A stretch of DNA of 55,913 bases from JAPLMI01 sp043798375 (GTDB lineage Bacteria; Omnitrophota; Gorgyraeia; 2-01-FULL-45-10). Below are positions 31,867-39,996 of the stretch, piece after piece (positions within the stretch are counted from its first letter, which is position 1; the number at the start of each line of letters is the position of its first letter). Location of the stretch: assembly GCA_043798375.1 (NCBI GenBank), contig JAZDOS010000010.1:1-55913 (forward strand), in the 5' to 3' direction. The notes under the pieces are model-generated. The model saw nothing but the letters and a program-made list of their open reading frames with translations, ran no database searches and was not told the origin of the DNA. A program made the position numbers and the translations under genes.

Positions 31867-33597
31867 TTATTTAAACCTGGCAATATTCGCCAGTTTGTCC
31901 AGCATCTTATCTTCGAACTCTATTACGATATGAAGGCGCGGAACGGCTCCTTCTGTAATGCCTTTGTCGCCCATACCGATAGGAAAACCGCCCTCCAGCC
32001 TTACGAGTAACTGGTCATATAGGTTCATCCTTATGCCTGCGCCGACGCTGGCGAGTTTATCCTGATATTTTTCACCCTCTACCTTGCCTCTCTTCCATCC
32101 ATAGCCATAGTCGAAGAAGAAGACCCCCGTTATATTTTCTCTCAAGGGGGTATCGGAAAAAGGAAGCTTGAATGCCCCGGGAAGGAACGCCGGCTTGACG
32201 AGGACCTCCGCGTTAGCCTGCACGGCGCTGTCGCCGTAATAGTCTCCGTAAGCATAACCTCTCACGGAGTTAATGCCGCCCAACGAAAATTCTTCCTGCG
32301 GGGTCAGTTTTTCGGAAGCGAACTGCGCGTCGCCCCTTAAATTAAGCTGTATATAAGACGTTATATTGTGTTTGCACTGCAGGCCGAGGTTGAATTTTGT
32401 GAATACGTTTCCCGCGCCCCTGGAAGAGTACCGGTTTTTTCCGAGCGCGCCGAAGAGATTGATACCTTGTGATATTTCGGGCCTTACATTAATTATTGTG
32501 GAAGGCGTTCTTAAAACTACCTTTGCGCCGAACCTTAAGATTCTTAACCTGTCCTTATTTAGCAGGCCTGTATTGGTATACAGTTCTTTGTTTTTTCCGT
32601 CCAGGCCGAAATACAGGTCTCCGAGGTAATTATCCTTTTGGTATATATCCTGATGTAAAAAAAAACTCGCGCTTTCCGCGTAAGATCTCAAGTCGTATTG
32701 CTCGAAATCCTTTTTAGGAAATGCCTTGGCCTTTGAAAAACCGTATAATAGAGTGGTGCCGGTATATGACAGGGGCAGCATATGGTATGCATAGATGTTA
32801 CTGGACTGTTTTGTGTAAGAATATCCGGTTAAAAGCGTGTCGTCGAGAAATAAGAAGTTGTTGTGCCTCGCTCCGAAAGCTAACATCTTTCTGCCGGTCA
32901 CGGCGGCGCCTTCTCTATTGAACGAGAAGATAGGGTGTATCGGGAAATGCGTTTCCGCGTCCAGCATAATGTCGGTAGTGCCTTTCTTTTTTCCGGAATG
33001 CAGCGTGGCTTTTACTTCTCTGTCAGGGTTGCGGTTTATCTGCTGAAGGCTCCGAGATATCTTATAATACAGCAAAGGCTTGCCGGATTTTATCTCCCAA
33101 TATTGCGTAAGTTTTTTATTGTCGAAGTATTTATGCGGAGTTATTTCGAGATTACCCATCTTTGCTTCCACAACATAGAGGGTTACTACTCCATCTTTCA
33201 AATCCTGGGGCGGGACGAAACAAGCCGCTATTACGCCCTTATTGAGATATTCACGCTCTATTATCTGGGTAAGCTCATCGAGGTCGTCAAAGCTCAAATC
33301 CCTGTTCTCGTACTGCCTTGTTATTGAGGAGAACTCTTCAGGAGGGAAACTCTCGCAGCCCGAAAGGATTACTTTCTTTATGAAATAGCGTTGGCCGGTT
33401 TCTTTCTCGGGTTTTTTCTCTTCCTGGATTACAGGCTTTTTTTGCGGCGCCGCCTCCAGTTTCTTTTCGGCTTCCTCCCTGACGGGGCGGTCTACTTCTC
33501 TTACGGCGCGTTCATAATTCTGACAATAAGCGGATCGGCAGAAATACAGGCATAATATTATCGCGGCAAGCGTCTGTATGATAGCTTTATTTTTCAT
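31867..33597 (-). CDS. TpsB/FhaC-type outer membrane transporter (ShlB/FhaC/HecB family)
   Basis: A 576-residue Omp85-superfamily transporter. The signal peptide (residues 1-25) is followed by a charged, lysine-rich linker, a POTRA domain (about 70-150, FIKKVILSGCESFPPEEF and VVTLYVVEAKMGNLEI), and a 16-strand barrel. The conserved loop-6 motif is V445-R446-G447-Y448. Its job is to bind the TPS domain of the exoprotein and move it through the outer membrane. The gene faces the TpsA gene tail to tail with 12 bp between stops, an unusual order because TPS partners usually lie in the same direction. It has its own promoter. Confidence 0.92.
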   Translation of the reverse strand: MKNKAIIQTLAAIILCLYFCRSAYCQNYERAVREVDRPVREEAEKKLEAAPQKKPVIQEEKKPEKETGQRYFIKKVILSGCESFPPEEFSSITRQYENRDLSFDDLDELTQIIEREYLNKGVIAACFVPPQDLKDGVVTLYVVEAKMGNLEITPHKYFDNKKLTQYWEIKSGKPLLYYKISRSLQQINRNPDREVKATLHSGKKKGTTDIMLDAETHFPIHPIFSFNREGAAVTGRKMLAFGARHNNFLFLDDTLLTGYSYTKQSSNIYAYHMLPLSYTGTTLLYGFSKAKAFPKKDFEQYDLRSYAESASFFLHQDIYQKDNYLGDLYFGLDGKNKELYTNTGLLNKDRLRILRFGAKVVLRTPSTIINVRPEISQGINLFGALGKNRYSSRGAGNVFTKFNLGLQCKHNITSYIQLNLRGDAQFASEKLTPQEEFSLGGINSVRGYAYGDYYGDSAVQANAEVLVKPAFLPGAFKLPFSDTPLRENITGVFFFDYGYGWKRGKVEGEKYQDKLASVGAGIRMNLYDQLLVRLEGGFPIGMGDKGITEGAVPRLHIVIEFEDKMLDKLANIARFK

Positions 33598-33608
33598 ATT
33601 TATACGAC

Positions 33609-33637
33609 AATATACTTCTTAAATGTTAAGTTGTCAA
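33609..33637 (-). promoter_or_regulatory. Sigma70 promoter of tpsB
   Basis: Minus strand: TTGACA (33637-33632), 17-bp spacer, TATATT (33614-33609). It lies only 11 bp before the ATG, so the leader would be very short. Confidence 0.7.
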
Positions 33638-33658
33638 GGTTCATCCGTTTTATTTCCT

Positions 33659-33686
33659 TTGGGATTTTTCTTTTACGCGATATAAT
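33659..33686 (+). promoter_or_regulatory. Promoter of tRNA-Arg
   Basis: TTGGGA (33659-33664), 16-bp spacer, TATAAT (33681-33686), 15 bp upstream of the tRNA 5' end. Confidence 0.65.
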
Positions 33687-33701
33687 ATATCGAAGGTACT
33701 G

Positions 33702-33776
33702 GCGCCTGTAGCGTAATGGATAACGCGTTGGCCTCCGGAGCCATGTATGGCAGTTCGACTCTGCCCAGGCGCGCCA
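33702..33776 (+). tRNA. tRNA-Arg (anticodon CCG)
   Basis: A complete 75-nt cloverleaf: acceptor GCGCCTG/CAGGCGC, D stem GCGT/ACGC, anticodon loop CTCCGGA with anticodon CCG, T arm GGCAG-TTCGACT-CTGCC, discriminator G and an encoded CCA. One T-T mismatch occurs at the base of the anticodon stem. It reads CGG arginine codons. Its 3' part is duplicated 75 bp downstream. Confidence 0.95.
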
Positions 33777-33879
33777 ATAAAATTTGGCCTTTTCCAAAAT
33801 GTAAGGGGATTGGCCGCAGTGAGGCCGTAACGACTCTGCGCAGGCGCGCCAATAAAATTTGGCCTTTTCCAAAATGTAA
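33756..33879 (+). repeat. Direct repeat of the tRNA-Arg 3' end
   Basis: Positions 33756-33804 and 33831-33879 are 49-bp direct repeats with one mismatch. They cover half of the T arm, the acceptor 3' strand with CCA, and the AT-rich hairpin AATTTGGCCTTTTCC beyond it. The 26 bp between contain the 24-bp dispersed repeat also seen at 434-457. Such a tRNA 3'-end duplication is what integration at a tRNA gene leaves, but no integrase is present. Confidence 0.7.
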
Positions 33880-33890
33880 AAGGGAGTTAT

Positions 33891-35375
33891 ATGTTTTTCA
33901 AGTCGATAAGGTTTAAAGCGATACTTTTATACACGCTGATCCTCACCGTGACGCTCCTCATATTCAGTTTCATACTGTACGGAGGTTTCTGCAAGACGCT
34001 GTATGACGACTTCGATGACCTCCTGAGCTCGAGGGCGGAGGGAGTCGCGGATTCAATAAACGCCTACTGGCACGCGCATATTACAGCCTATTCTCCGGAC
34101 GTCTCCCGTGTATTGGCCGAGAACGCGGGATCGGAAGGCTTCGATTCTATCGCGTCAAGCTGGGTCGAAGAGAAGAGGAAAGATCCGGACCTGATGAACA
34201 TATTCGTCCAGATACTCGATACCGGCGGAAACCGGATCGTGGCTTCGAAATCGATGCCGAAGCTCTCGCAATTAGACGAAGAGGATTTCGCGGATATTTT
34301 AAGCGGCGAAGATTCGTTCGATACGCTGAACGGCGAATCCTCCGGCGGCAAGAAGACGAAATTCAGGGCATACTCCAAGCCTGTGCTGATAGGAGGAAAG
34401 GCCTGGTATGTGGTGCAGGTCGCCGGCCCGATCGACCTGATGTCGATTGCTTTAAATAACCTCATTTTTATCCTCTTCATTCTTCTGCCCCTCACGGTCC
34501 TGCTGGCCGCCTTTCCAGGGGTCCTGCTGGTAAGGATTGCCCTCAAGCCCGTGGATACGATGATAGATACCCTGAGGCAGATCACGGCCGAGAACCTGAA
34601 ATTGAAGATACACATCCCCGACACCAAAGACGAGATCAAGAGGCTCGCGGAGACGTTCAACGACATGATAGGAAGGCTCGACAGGTCATTCTCATCCCAG
34701 CGGAAATTTATCCAGGCCATCTCGCGCGAACTCCGGATCCCTGTAGAAAATCTTAAAGAAGAACTTGAGTCGGCGCTTACTAAAAAATGCCCGGAAGAAG
34801 AATACAGGGCCCTCCTGTTGAAGGCCGCGAAGGAAGCCGACGGCCTGTCGAGGACGATCGACGACCTTTCCATCATGAGCCGGTTGGGCGAAGAGAGGCC
34901 CGTGCTGGAGGTCAGGAAGGTGAACCTGACCGGACTCGTCGAAAGCGTCTTTAAAGATATGAAGCATGAGGCGGCCGAAAAAGAGATAAACACCTCCATT
35001 TCCTGCGCCGAAAACGTTAAGATCGACGGAGACAGGGAGCAGTTAAAACAACTTTTGAATAATTTGTTCGAAAATGCCGTCAGGTATACCCGCCGGAAGG
35101 GCGACATCTCGGTGGTAGTGCGCAGCCGGAAAAAAGATTCGGCCGAAATTATCATAAGCGACACCGGCGTCGGAATACCGGAAGACGAGCTGCCTTATAT
35201 ATTCGACAGGTTTTATCAGGTCGCGAAGCCGCGCGGCGTGAAAGGCGGGTTCGGCCTCGGCCTGAGTACCGCCAGGGCCATAGTGGAAGCGCATAAAGGC
35301 GCGATTACAGTGGAAAGCCGCGAGGGTAAGGGGTCGGCCTTCACCGTAACCCTGCCGCTCAATTATCCCGGATGA
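33891..35375 (+). CDS. HAMP sensor histidine kinase-like protein lacking the phospho-acceptor His
   Basis: A 494-residue membrane sensor. Helices at about 9-31 and 184-206 enclose a periplasmic sensor domain; a HAMP domain follows (about 207-260). The dimerisation (HisKA) segment reads AISRELRIPVENLKEELE; the usual H of the H-E-L-R-T-P box is Arg279 (codon CGC, one transition from CAC). The ATPase domain is intact: N-box LLNNLFENAVRYT (about 388), G1 DTGVGIPEDELPYIF, F-box DRFYQV, G2 GFGLGLSTAR. By the family's mechanism it could bind ATP but not carry the phosphoryl group at the normal place. No response regulator is adjacent. It precedes an esterase gene by 4 bp. Confidence 0.88.
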   Translation: MFFKSIRFKAILLYTLILTVTLLIFSFILYGGFCKTLYDDFDDLLSSRAEGVADSINAYWHAHITAYSPDVSRVLAENAGSEGFDSIASSWVEEKRKDPDLMNIFVQILDTGGNRIVASKSMPKLSQLDEEDFADILSGEDSFDTLNGESSGGKKTKFRAYSKPVLIGGKAWYVVQVAGPIDLMSIALNNLIFILFILLPLTVLLAAFPGVLLVRIALKPVDTMIDTLRQITAENLKLKIHIPDTKDEIKRLAETFNDMIGRLDRSFSSQRKFIQAISRELRIPVENLKEELESALTKKCPEEEYRALLLKAAKEADGLSRTIDDLSIMSRLGEERPVLEVRKVNLTGLVESVFKDMKHEAAEKEINTSISCAENVKIDGDREQLKQLLNNLFENAVRYTRRKGDISVVVRSRKKDSAEIIISDTGVGIPEDELPYIFDRFYQVAKPRGVKGGFGLGLSTARAIVEAHKGAITVESREGKGSAFTVTLPLNYPG

Positions 35376-35379
35376 GTCC

Positions 35380-36282
35380 ATGTCAGTCGTATTATCTTTA
35401 GATATCAGAAATTTCATAAGGGCCCGTCCGAAGGGAAGCGGCCTTGAAGATACGTCCATATCGCTCAAAGGCGATAACGGCTGTATGGTGATCCTGATCC
35501 ATGGCCTTACCGGCACGCCGGTCGAGATGAAGCCCATCGCGGCGCATTTAAATAAAAAAGGATATTCGGTGATATGCCCGAGGCTCGCGAACCATGGTGA
35601 AGATATATGGGTCCTGAAGCGCTCGAAATGGCAGGATTTTTATCAATCGGCCCGCGATGTGGTCACCAGCGGCGAAGCCGCGAGTTTTTCCGGGCCGATC
35701 TTTACCGCCGGGTTGTCGATGGGTTCTCTGCTGGCGCTTCTTCTTGCGGATGAATTTCCGGACAGGATACGCGGCGTAAGCGCGCTGGCGCCGACGCTTT
35801 TTTACGACGGATGGAATATGCCGCTATCGAAATATTTTTTGCCGCTTGCCTATACGCCGCTCAGGCACATATATTTTTTTAAGGAAGAGCCGCCCTACGG
35901 CATCAAGAATGAGGCGATCCAAAGCCGTATACACAGGTACTATAATAAGGTGAGGCTCGGCGATATCGGAAATGTCGCGCAATACGGCTATCCGTATTTT
36001 CCGGTAACGCTTCTGCATGAACTGCATCTCCTGGTCAAATATATTACAAAGAAATTTCCGAAGATGGATTTTCCGGTGCAGTTGATTCAGGCAAAAGACG
36101 ACGACATGGCAAGTATAAAGAATTCCAAGCTGATTTATGATACAATAAGATCTGAGATAAAGGAGATGGTGCTTCTTTACGACTCATATCATGTGATTAC
36201 CGCCGACCATGAACGCGACCTGGTTGCGGAGAAGATGGAGGGTTTTTTCACGCGCGTTTCGGATGGGTTGGTTAAAAAATAG
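35380..36282 (+). CDS. Alpha/beta hydrolase, Est30-like carboxylesterase
   Basis: A 300-residue cytoplasmic serine hydrolase. The oxyanion strand is ILIHGLTGTP, the nucleophile elbow GLSMG (Ser113). The acid is probably Asp241 in QAKDDDM and the base His271 in SYHVITADHE, matching the layout of Est30-type carboxylesterases and monoglyceride lipases. A cap with aromatic residues (about 140-200) is longer than in Est30. It starts 4 bp after the histidine kinase stop and probably shares its transcript. Natural substrate unknown; short-chain esters or monoacylglycerols would fit the family. Confidence 0.87.
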   Translation: MSVVLSLDIRNFIRARPKGSGLEDTSISLKGDNGCMVILIHGLTGTPVEMKPIAAHLNKKGYSVICPRLANHGEDIWVLKRSKWQDFYQSARDVVTSGEAASFSGPIFTAGLSMGSLLALLLADEFPDRIRGVSALAPTLFYDGWNMPLSKYFLPLAYTPLRHIYFFKEEPPYGIKNEAIQSRIHRYYNKVRLGDIGNVAQYGYPYFPVTLLHELHLLVKYITKKFPKMDFPVQLIQAKDDDMASIKNSKLIYDTIRSEIKEMVLLYDSYHVITADHERDLVAEKMEGFFTRVSDGLVKK

Positions 36283-36297
36283 AAGAGGGGGGTAGTT

Positions 36298-36954
36298 ATG
36301 AGAATGCCGCTTGCGCTGGTTTTAGTATTTTTATCGCTTGCCGTATTTTTCCCGGGGAACGGTTTCTGCGGGGAGGAGGTCCTTTACGGCTTCGAAAAAG
36401 GCGACGAGGGATGGGGCATACCGGACTGGGCGTATGAAATGGCCAGTTATGTGTGCAGGCACGCCGCCGTAAGCAATGACGTGGCCAGCGAAGGAGCGTC
36501 GAGCCTCAAACTTGAGGTCGATTTCCCGGGCAAGGGCTGGGGCGCGGCTATCGTCGAAGGCGAAGCGCCTTTTGACTGGACCAAATACAGCACGCTTTCA
36601 TGCGACGCGTACATACCCGAGGGCGCGCCGCCGAAAATCTTCTGCCGGCCCATCGTCAAAGTAGGAAATGAATGGAAGTGGACCGAAATGGCGCGGCCGC
36701 TGGCATTGAAGCCCGGCGAATGGATAACCGTATCGGCGAACCTGAAACCCGGAAGCAGGGATTGGAAGAGGGTCGAGATGGTAGAGAAAGTGGAGTCTGA
36801 CGGCAAGATCCACGGCAAGGTTAGGAAAGAGATCGTCATCGACATAACGGATGAATTCAGGGCCGATATTAAAGCGATAGACGTGCGGTTTGAATCGGAC
36901 AGGAAAGAATATAAAGGGCCTGTCTATCTTGATAATATAAGAGTAGCCGAATAA
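36298..36954 (+). CDS. Secreted carbohydrate-binding-like protein
   Basis: A 218-residue protein with a signal peptide (about 1-24, ending GNGFCG). The mature part looks like one jelly-roll carbohydrate-binding module: it begins VLYGFEKGDEGWGIPDW, has GASSLKLEVDFPGKGW, and ends with the typical VYLDNIRV strand. Such modules bind beta-glucans or other glycans in CBM11/CBM4-like families. No catalytic domain is present. GAAGAGGGGGG precedes the ATG. It follows the esterase by 15 bp. The related glycosidase at 2.3-5.8 kb has similar jelly-roll parts, so both may act on polysaccharide in the envelope. Confidence 0.75.
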   Translation: MRMPLALVLVFLSLAVFFPGNGFCGEEVLYGFEKGDEGWGIPDWAYEMASYVCRHAAVSNDVASEGASSLKLEVDFPGKGWGAAIVEGEAPFDWTKYSTLSCDAYIPEGAPPKIFCRPIVKVGNEWKWTEMARPLALKPGEWITVSANLKPGSRDWKRVEMVEKVESDGKIHGKVRKEIVIDITDEFRADIKAIDVRFESDRKEYKGPVYLDNIRVAE

Positions 36955-36968
36955 GATAAACTTTCGAT

Positions 36969-38267
36969 TTGAATAATATTTTTCGCGCGCTTCAATACAG
37001 GAATTTCCGCCTGTTTTTCATAGGGCAGGGTGTATCTCTCATCGGTACCTGGATGCAGGCCATCGCGATGAGCTGGCTTGTCTACCGCATGACGAACTCA
37101 GCCTTCCTCCTCGGGCTTACGGGATTCTCAAGCCAGATCCCGGCTTTTCTATTAGGGCCTTTCGCCGGCGTCATAGTGGACAGGTTCAACCGCCGCCGCA
37201 TACTTATCTTAACGCAAATCTTCTCGATGATACAGGCGGTTATTCTGGCGGCACTGACTTTATCCGGCAGGATAGAGGTGTGGCACATCATTTTACTTGG
37301 CTTTCTCCTGGGCTCGGTAAATTCTTTGGATATACCGGCCCGCCAGACCTTTGTCATAGAGATGGTCGAGCGGAAAGAGAACCTGTCCAACGCGATAGCC
37401 CTGAATTCGTTTCTCTTCAATTCGGCCAGGCTGATAGGCCCGTCGATCGCCGGAGTGATAATAGCGCTGCTGGGCGAGGGTATCTGCTTTCTCGTTAACG
37501 GGTTAAGCTTTCTCGCGGTCATAGCGGCATTGGCCGCGATGAAGATAGGCCCTCTTAAAACAGAGAGGCGCAAACGCGATATCCTGGCGGACATTAAAGA
37601 GGGATTCGGATACGTGTACAATTTTTTGCCGATCAGGTATATACTGATGCTTTTGGGGGTCATAAGCATTATGGGAATGTCCTATGTGGTCCTCATGCCG
37701 GTCTTCGCGAAAGATATCCTGGGCGGAGGGCCGGGCACATTGGGAATCCTGATGGCATCGGGCGGCGTGGGCGCGATCGTCGCCACCATATATCTGGCTT
37801 CGCGAAAAAGTATTGTAGGCCTCGGGGATATGATACCGGTTTTCGCGGCGCTGTTTTCGATAGGTATCATAGTCTTCTCGATATCCAGAGTGTTATGGTT
37901 TTCGATCATCGTGCTCGCGGCGACAGGTTTTGGCATGATGGCGTATATGGCGGCGAGCAATATCATAATCCAGACAGTGGTCGATGACGATAAACGCGGA
38001 AGGGTCATGGGGTTTTACATGATGACATTTATAGGCCTCGCGCCATTTGGAAGCCTCCTTGCGGGAAGCCTCGCATCCAGGATAGGGGCGACGAATACCC
38101 TGATCGCCGGCGGAATCATATGTATCCTGGCCTCTATCGCTTTCGCGGCCAAAACCCCGTTATTAAGGAAGACGATACACCCCATATACAGAAAGATAGG
38201 GATAATTCCGGAAGTGGCCCAGGGCATAGGCGCGGCCTCAACCCTCGCAGTCCCGCCGGAGGATTAA
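36969..38267 (+). CDS. MFS transporter, MFS_3/EntS-like
   Basis: A 432-residue membrane protein with 12 predicted helices, from TTG 36969. The N-terminus FRALQYRNFRLFFIGQGVSLIGTWMQ and the loop motif VDRFNRRRIL after helix 2 are typical of the MFS_3 (enterobactin exporter-like) group; DIPARQTFVIEMV between helices 4 and 5 is also characteristic. Members export siderophores, drugs or other small molecules by proton antiport. No biosynthetic cluster is nearby, so the substrate is unknown. The gene follows the CBM-like gene by 14 bp; no strong ribosome-binding site precedes the TTG. Confidence 0.87.
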   Translation: MNNIFRALQYRNFRLFFIGQGVSLIGTWMQAIAMSWLVYRMTNSAFLLGLTGFSSQIPAFLLGPFAGVIVDRFNRRRILILTQIFSMIQAVILAALTLSGRIEVWHIILLGFLLGSVNSLDIPARQTFVIEMVERKENLSNAIALNSFLFNSARLIGPSIAGVIIALLGEGICFLVNGLSFLAVIAALAAMKIGPLKTERRKRDILADIKEGFGYVYNFLPIRYILMLLGVISIMGMSYVVLMPVFAKDILGGGPGTLGILMASGGVGAIVATIYLASRKSIVGLGDMIPVFAALFSIGIIVFSISRVLWFSIIVLAATGFGMMAYMAASNIIIQTVVDDDKRGRVMGFYMMTFIGLAPFGSLLAGSLASRIGATNTLIAGGIICILASIAFAAKTPLLRKTIHPIYRKIGIIPEVAQGIGAASTLAVPPED

Positions 38268-38270
38268 GAA

Positions 38271-38305
38271 ATAAATGGGTGTGACCCTTTTCCCTTTTAT
38301 TTCCC
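38271..38305. repeat. Half copy of the GGGTGTGACCC repeat
   Basis: Carries ATAAATGGGTGTGACCCTTT, identical to one arm of the inverted repeat at 46066-46138, followed by diverged CCCTTTTATTTCCC. It lies in the gap between the MFS gene and the dnaX promoter. Confidence 0.55.
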
Positions 38306-38334
38306 TTGATTCTCCGTATTTATCGTGCTATTTT
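38306..38334 (+). promoter_or_regulatory. Probable dnaX promoter
   Basis: TTGATT (38306-38311), 17-bp spacer, TATTTT (38329-38334). The expected transcript start near 38341 is almost at the ATG (38344), and no ribosome-binding site is present, so the mRNA may be leaderless. Confidence 0.5.
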
Positions 38335-38343
38335 ATTACCACT

Positions 38344-39996
38344 ATGAGCTACATCGTATTCGCGAGAAAATACAGGCCTCAAACCTTCGAAGAAATAATC
38401 GGCCAATCGCATATCACCACTACGTTGGCCAACGCGATATTGCAGGATAGGGTTGCTCACGCCTACCTCTTCGCCGGCCCGCGCGGGGTCGGCAAGACCA
38501 CAGCGGCGAGGATCCTCGCCAGGGCCTTGAACTGCGAAAAGGGCCCGACGCCGAAGCCATGCAATACGTGCGCGTTGTGCAAAGAGATAACCGAAGGTTC
38601 TTCTCTCGACATTCTCGAGATAGACGGCGCGTCCAATAGAGGTATAGACGAGATAAGAAATCTAAGAGAGAATGTGAAGTTCTCTCCCTCGAAGGGTAAA
38701 TTCAAGGTCTATATCATCGACGAAGTCCATATGCTTACCGCGGAAGCCTTCAACGCCCTTTTGAAGACGCTCGAAGAGCCTCCGCTGCACGTTAAATTCA
38801 TCTTCGCGACTACCCAGGCCCACAAGGTGCCCTCGACGATACTTTCCAGGTGCCAGAGGTTCGATTTCAGGCGCATCGCCACAAAAGATATAGCGGGAAA
38901 TCTTAAGGCAATAGCAAAAAAGGAATTGATAGATATAGACGACGAGGCGCTCACGCTTATTGCCAGGCACTCGGACGGAGGGATGAGGAACGGCCAGGTG
39001 GTCCTTGACCAGATAGCTTCGTCCGCGAAAGGCGCGATCAATTCAGGCGACGTGGCCGGGATCCTCGGGATAGTGGAAGACGACATGCTCTTTAGTTTAT
39101 CCGGAACCATCAAGGAAAAAGATGCTTCAAGCGCCCTCCGGACAGTGGACGCGCTCATAAATGAAGGTAAAGACGTTTCGCAGGTTGTGCTGGGGCTGAT
39201 AGAACATTTCCGCAACATATCGATAGCTAAGATAGGCCGGAATCCCGGCGCTCTCATAGATGCCGGCGCCGAAAAGATAAAACGGTATACGGAAGAAGCC
39301 GGAAAATTCACCATCGAGGAAATTTTATATATCATATATATACTCTCAAACACTATGGATTTCATACGCAAATCGAGCCTTTCGAGGATACCTCTTGAGG
39401 CTGCGCTCATAAAGCTTACTCAAAGCGGTTCTATAATTTCTCTGGATGAGATATTGAACAGGCTCGACGTTATCGATAAAGGGCCGGTGAAAGCCGTGAA
39501 CTCGCCGATTCCGAAAAATGATGAACCTTCAGTCGCTGAACCCGGCCAAATATCATCCGATGTCGAAGAGATGCTGGGCTCCTGGAAAGCGGTGATCGAT
39601 TACATCAGGGATAAGAAGATCTCCGTCGCTTCATATCTTCAGGAAGGATATCCGCTCAGCCTTGAGAATAACATGCTGTCGATAGCGTTCTCCAACGACC
39701 TGAAATTTCATAAAGAAGCCCTCGAAACGCCGGATAATAAACGTCTGATAGAGGAAGCCTTGAAGGCCGTTCTTAAATCCGATCTCAGGGTATCGCTTGT
39801 GCTGGTCGAGACGGTCGATACAAAACGGCAGACGGCCGCGGGAAAATACCCGGAAGAAGGCGAAGGGCGTGACGTTTTATCCGAAGAACCGGGCGCCGAA
39901 GAGAAAAAGGATGTGGACCCGATAGTGAAGGCGGCCCTCGAGATGTTCGGCGGCTCCATTAAGGCTTTGGGCAATAATAAAGGAAGGGCATCATGA
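38344..39996 (+). CDS. DNA polymerase III gamma/tau subunit
   Basis: A 550-residue clamp-loader subunit. ATG 38344 gives the canonical start SYIVFARKYRPQTFEEIIGQ; the frame is open for 23 more codons that run through a repeat, so the earlier start is unlikely. AAA+ motifs: Walker A GPRGVGKTT (45-53 region), zinc cysteines C64, C73, C76 and C79, DEVH box in IIDEVHML, sensor 1 and the SRC motif in LSRCQRFDF. Domain III and a variable C-terminal tail follow. With delta and delta-prime it loads the sliding clamp during replication. It overlaps recR by 4 bp (ATGA), a pairing common in bacteria. Confidence 0.94.
   Translation: MSYIVFARKYRPQTFEEIIGQSHITTTLANAILQDRVAHAYLFAGPRGVGKTTAARILARALNCEKGPTPKPCNTCALCKEITEGSSLDILEIDGASNRGIDEIRNLRENVKFSPSKGKFKVYIIDEVHMLTAEAFNALLKTLEEPPLHVKFIFATTQAHKVPSTILSRCQRFDFRRIATKDIAGNLKAIAKKELIDIDDEALTLIARHSDGGMRNGQVVLDQIASSAKGAINSGDVAGILGIVEDDMLFSLSGTIKEKDASSALRTVDALINEGKDVSQVVLGLIEHFRNISIAKIGRNPGALIDAGAEKIKRYTEEAGKFTIEEILYIIYILSNTMDFIRKSSLSRIPLEAALIKLTQSGSIISLDEILNRLDVIDKGPVKAVNSPIPKNDEPSVAEPGQISSDVEEMLGSWKAVIDYIRDKKISVASYLQEGYPLSLENNMLSIAFSNDLKFHKEALETPDNKRLIEEALKAVLKSDLRVSLVLVETVDTKRQTAAGKYPEEGEGRDVLSEEPGAEEKKDVDPIVKAALEMFGGSIKALGNNKGRAS

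Noticed and set aside
38275..38343. Extended N-terminus of DnaX
   Set aside because: The 23 extra codons come from a repeat and the promoter; the family start is at 38344.
38914..38922. GCA AAA AAG in dnaX, the same heptamer (A AAA AAG) used for programmed frameshifting in E. coli dnaX
   Set aside because: It lies at residues 191-193, far too early to make a gamma-like product; a shift would end the protein about 29 codons later within the ATPase region. A Lys-Lys pair there is ordinary.
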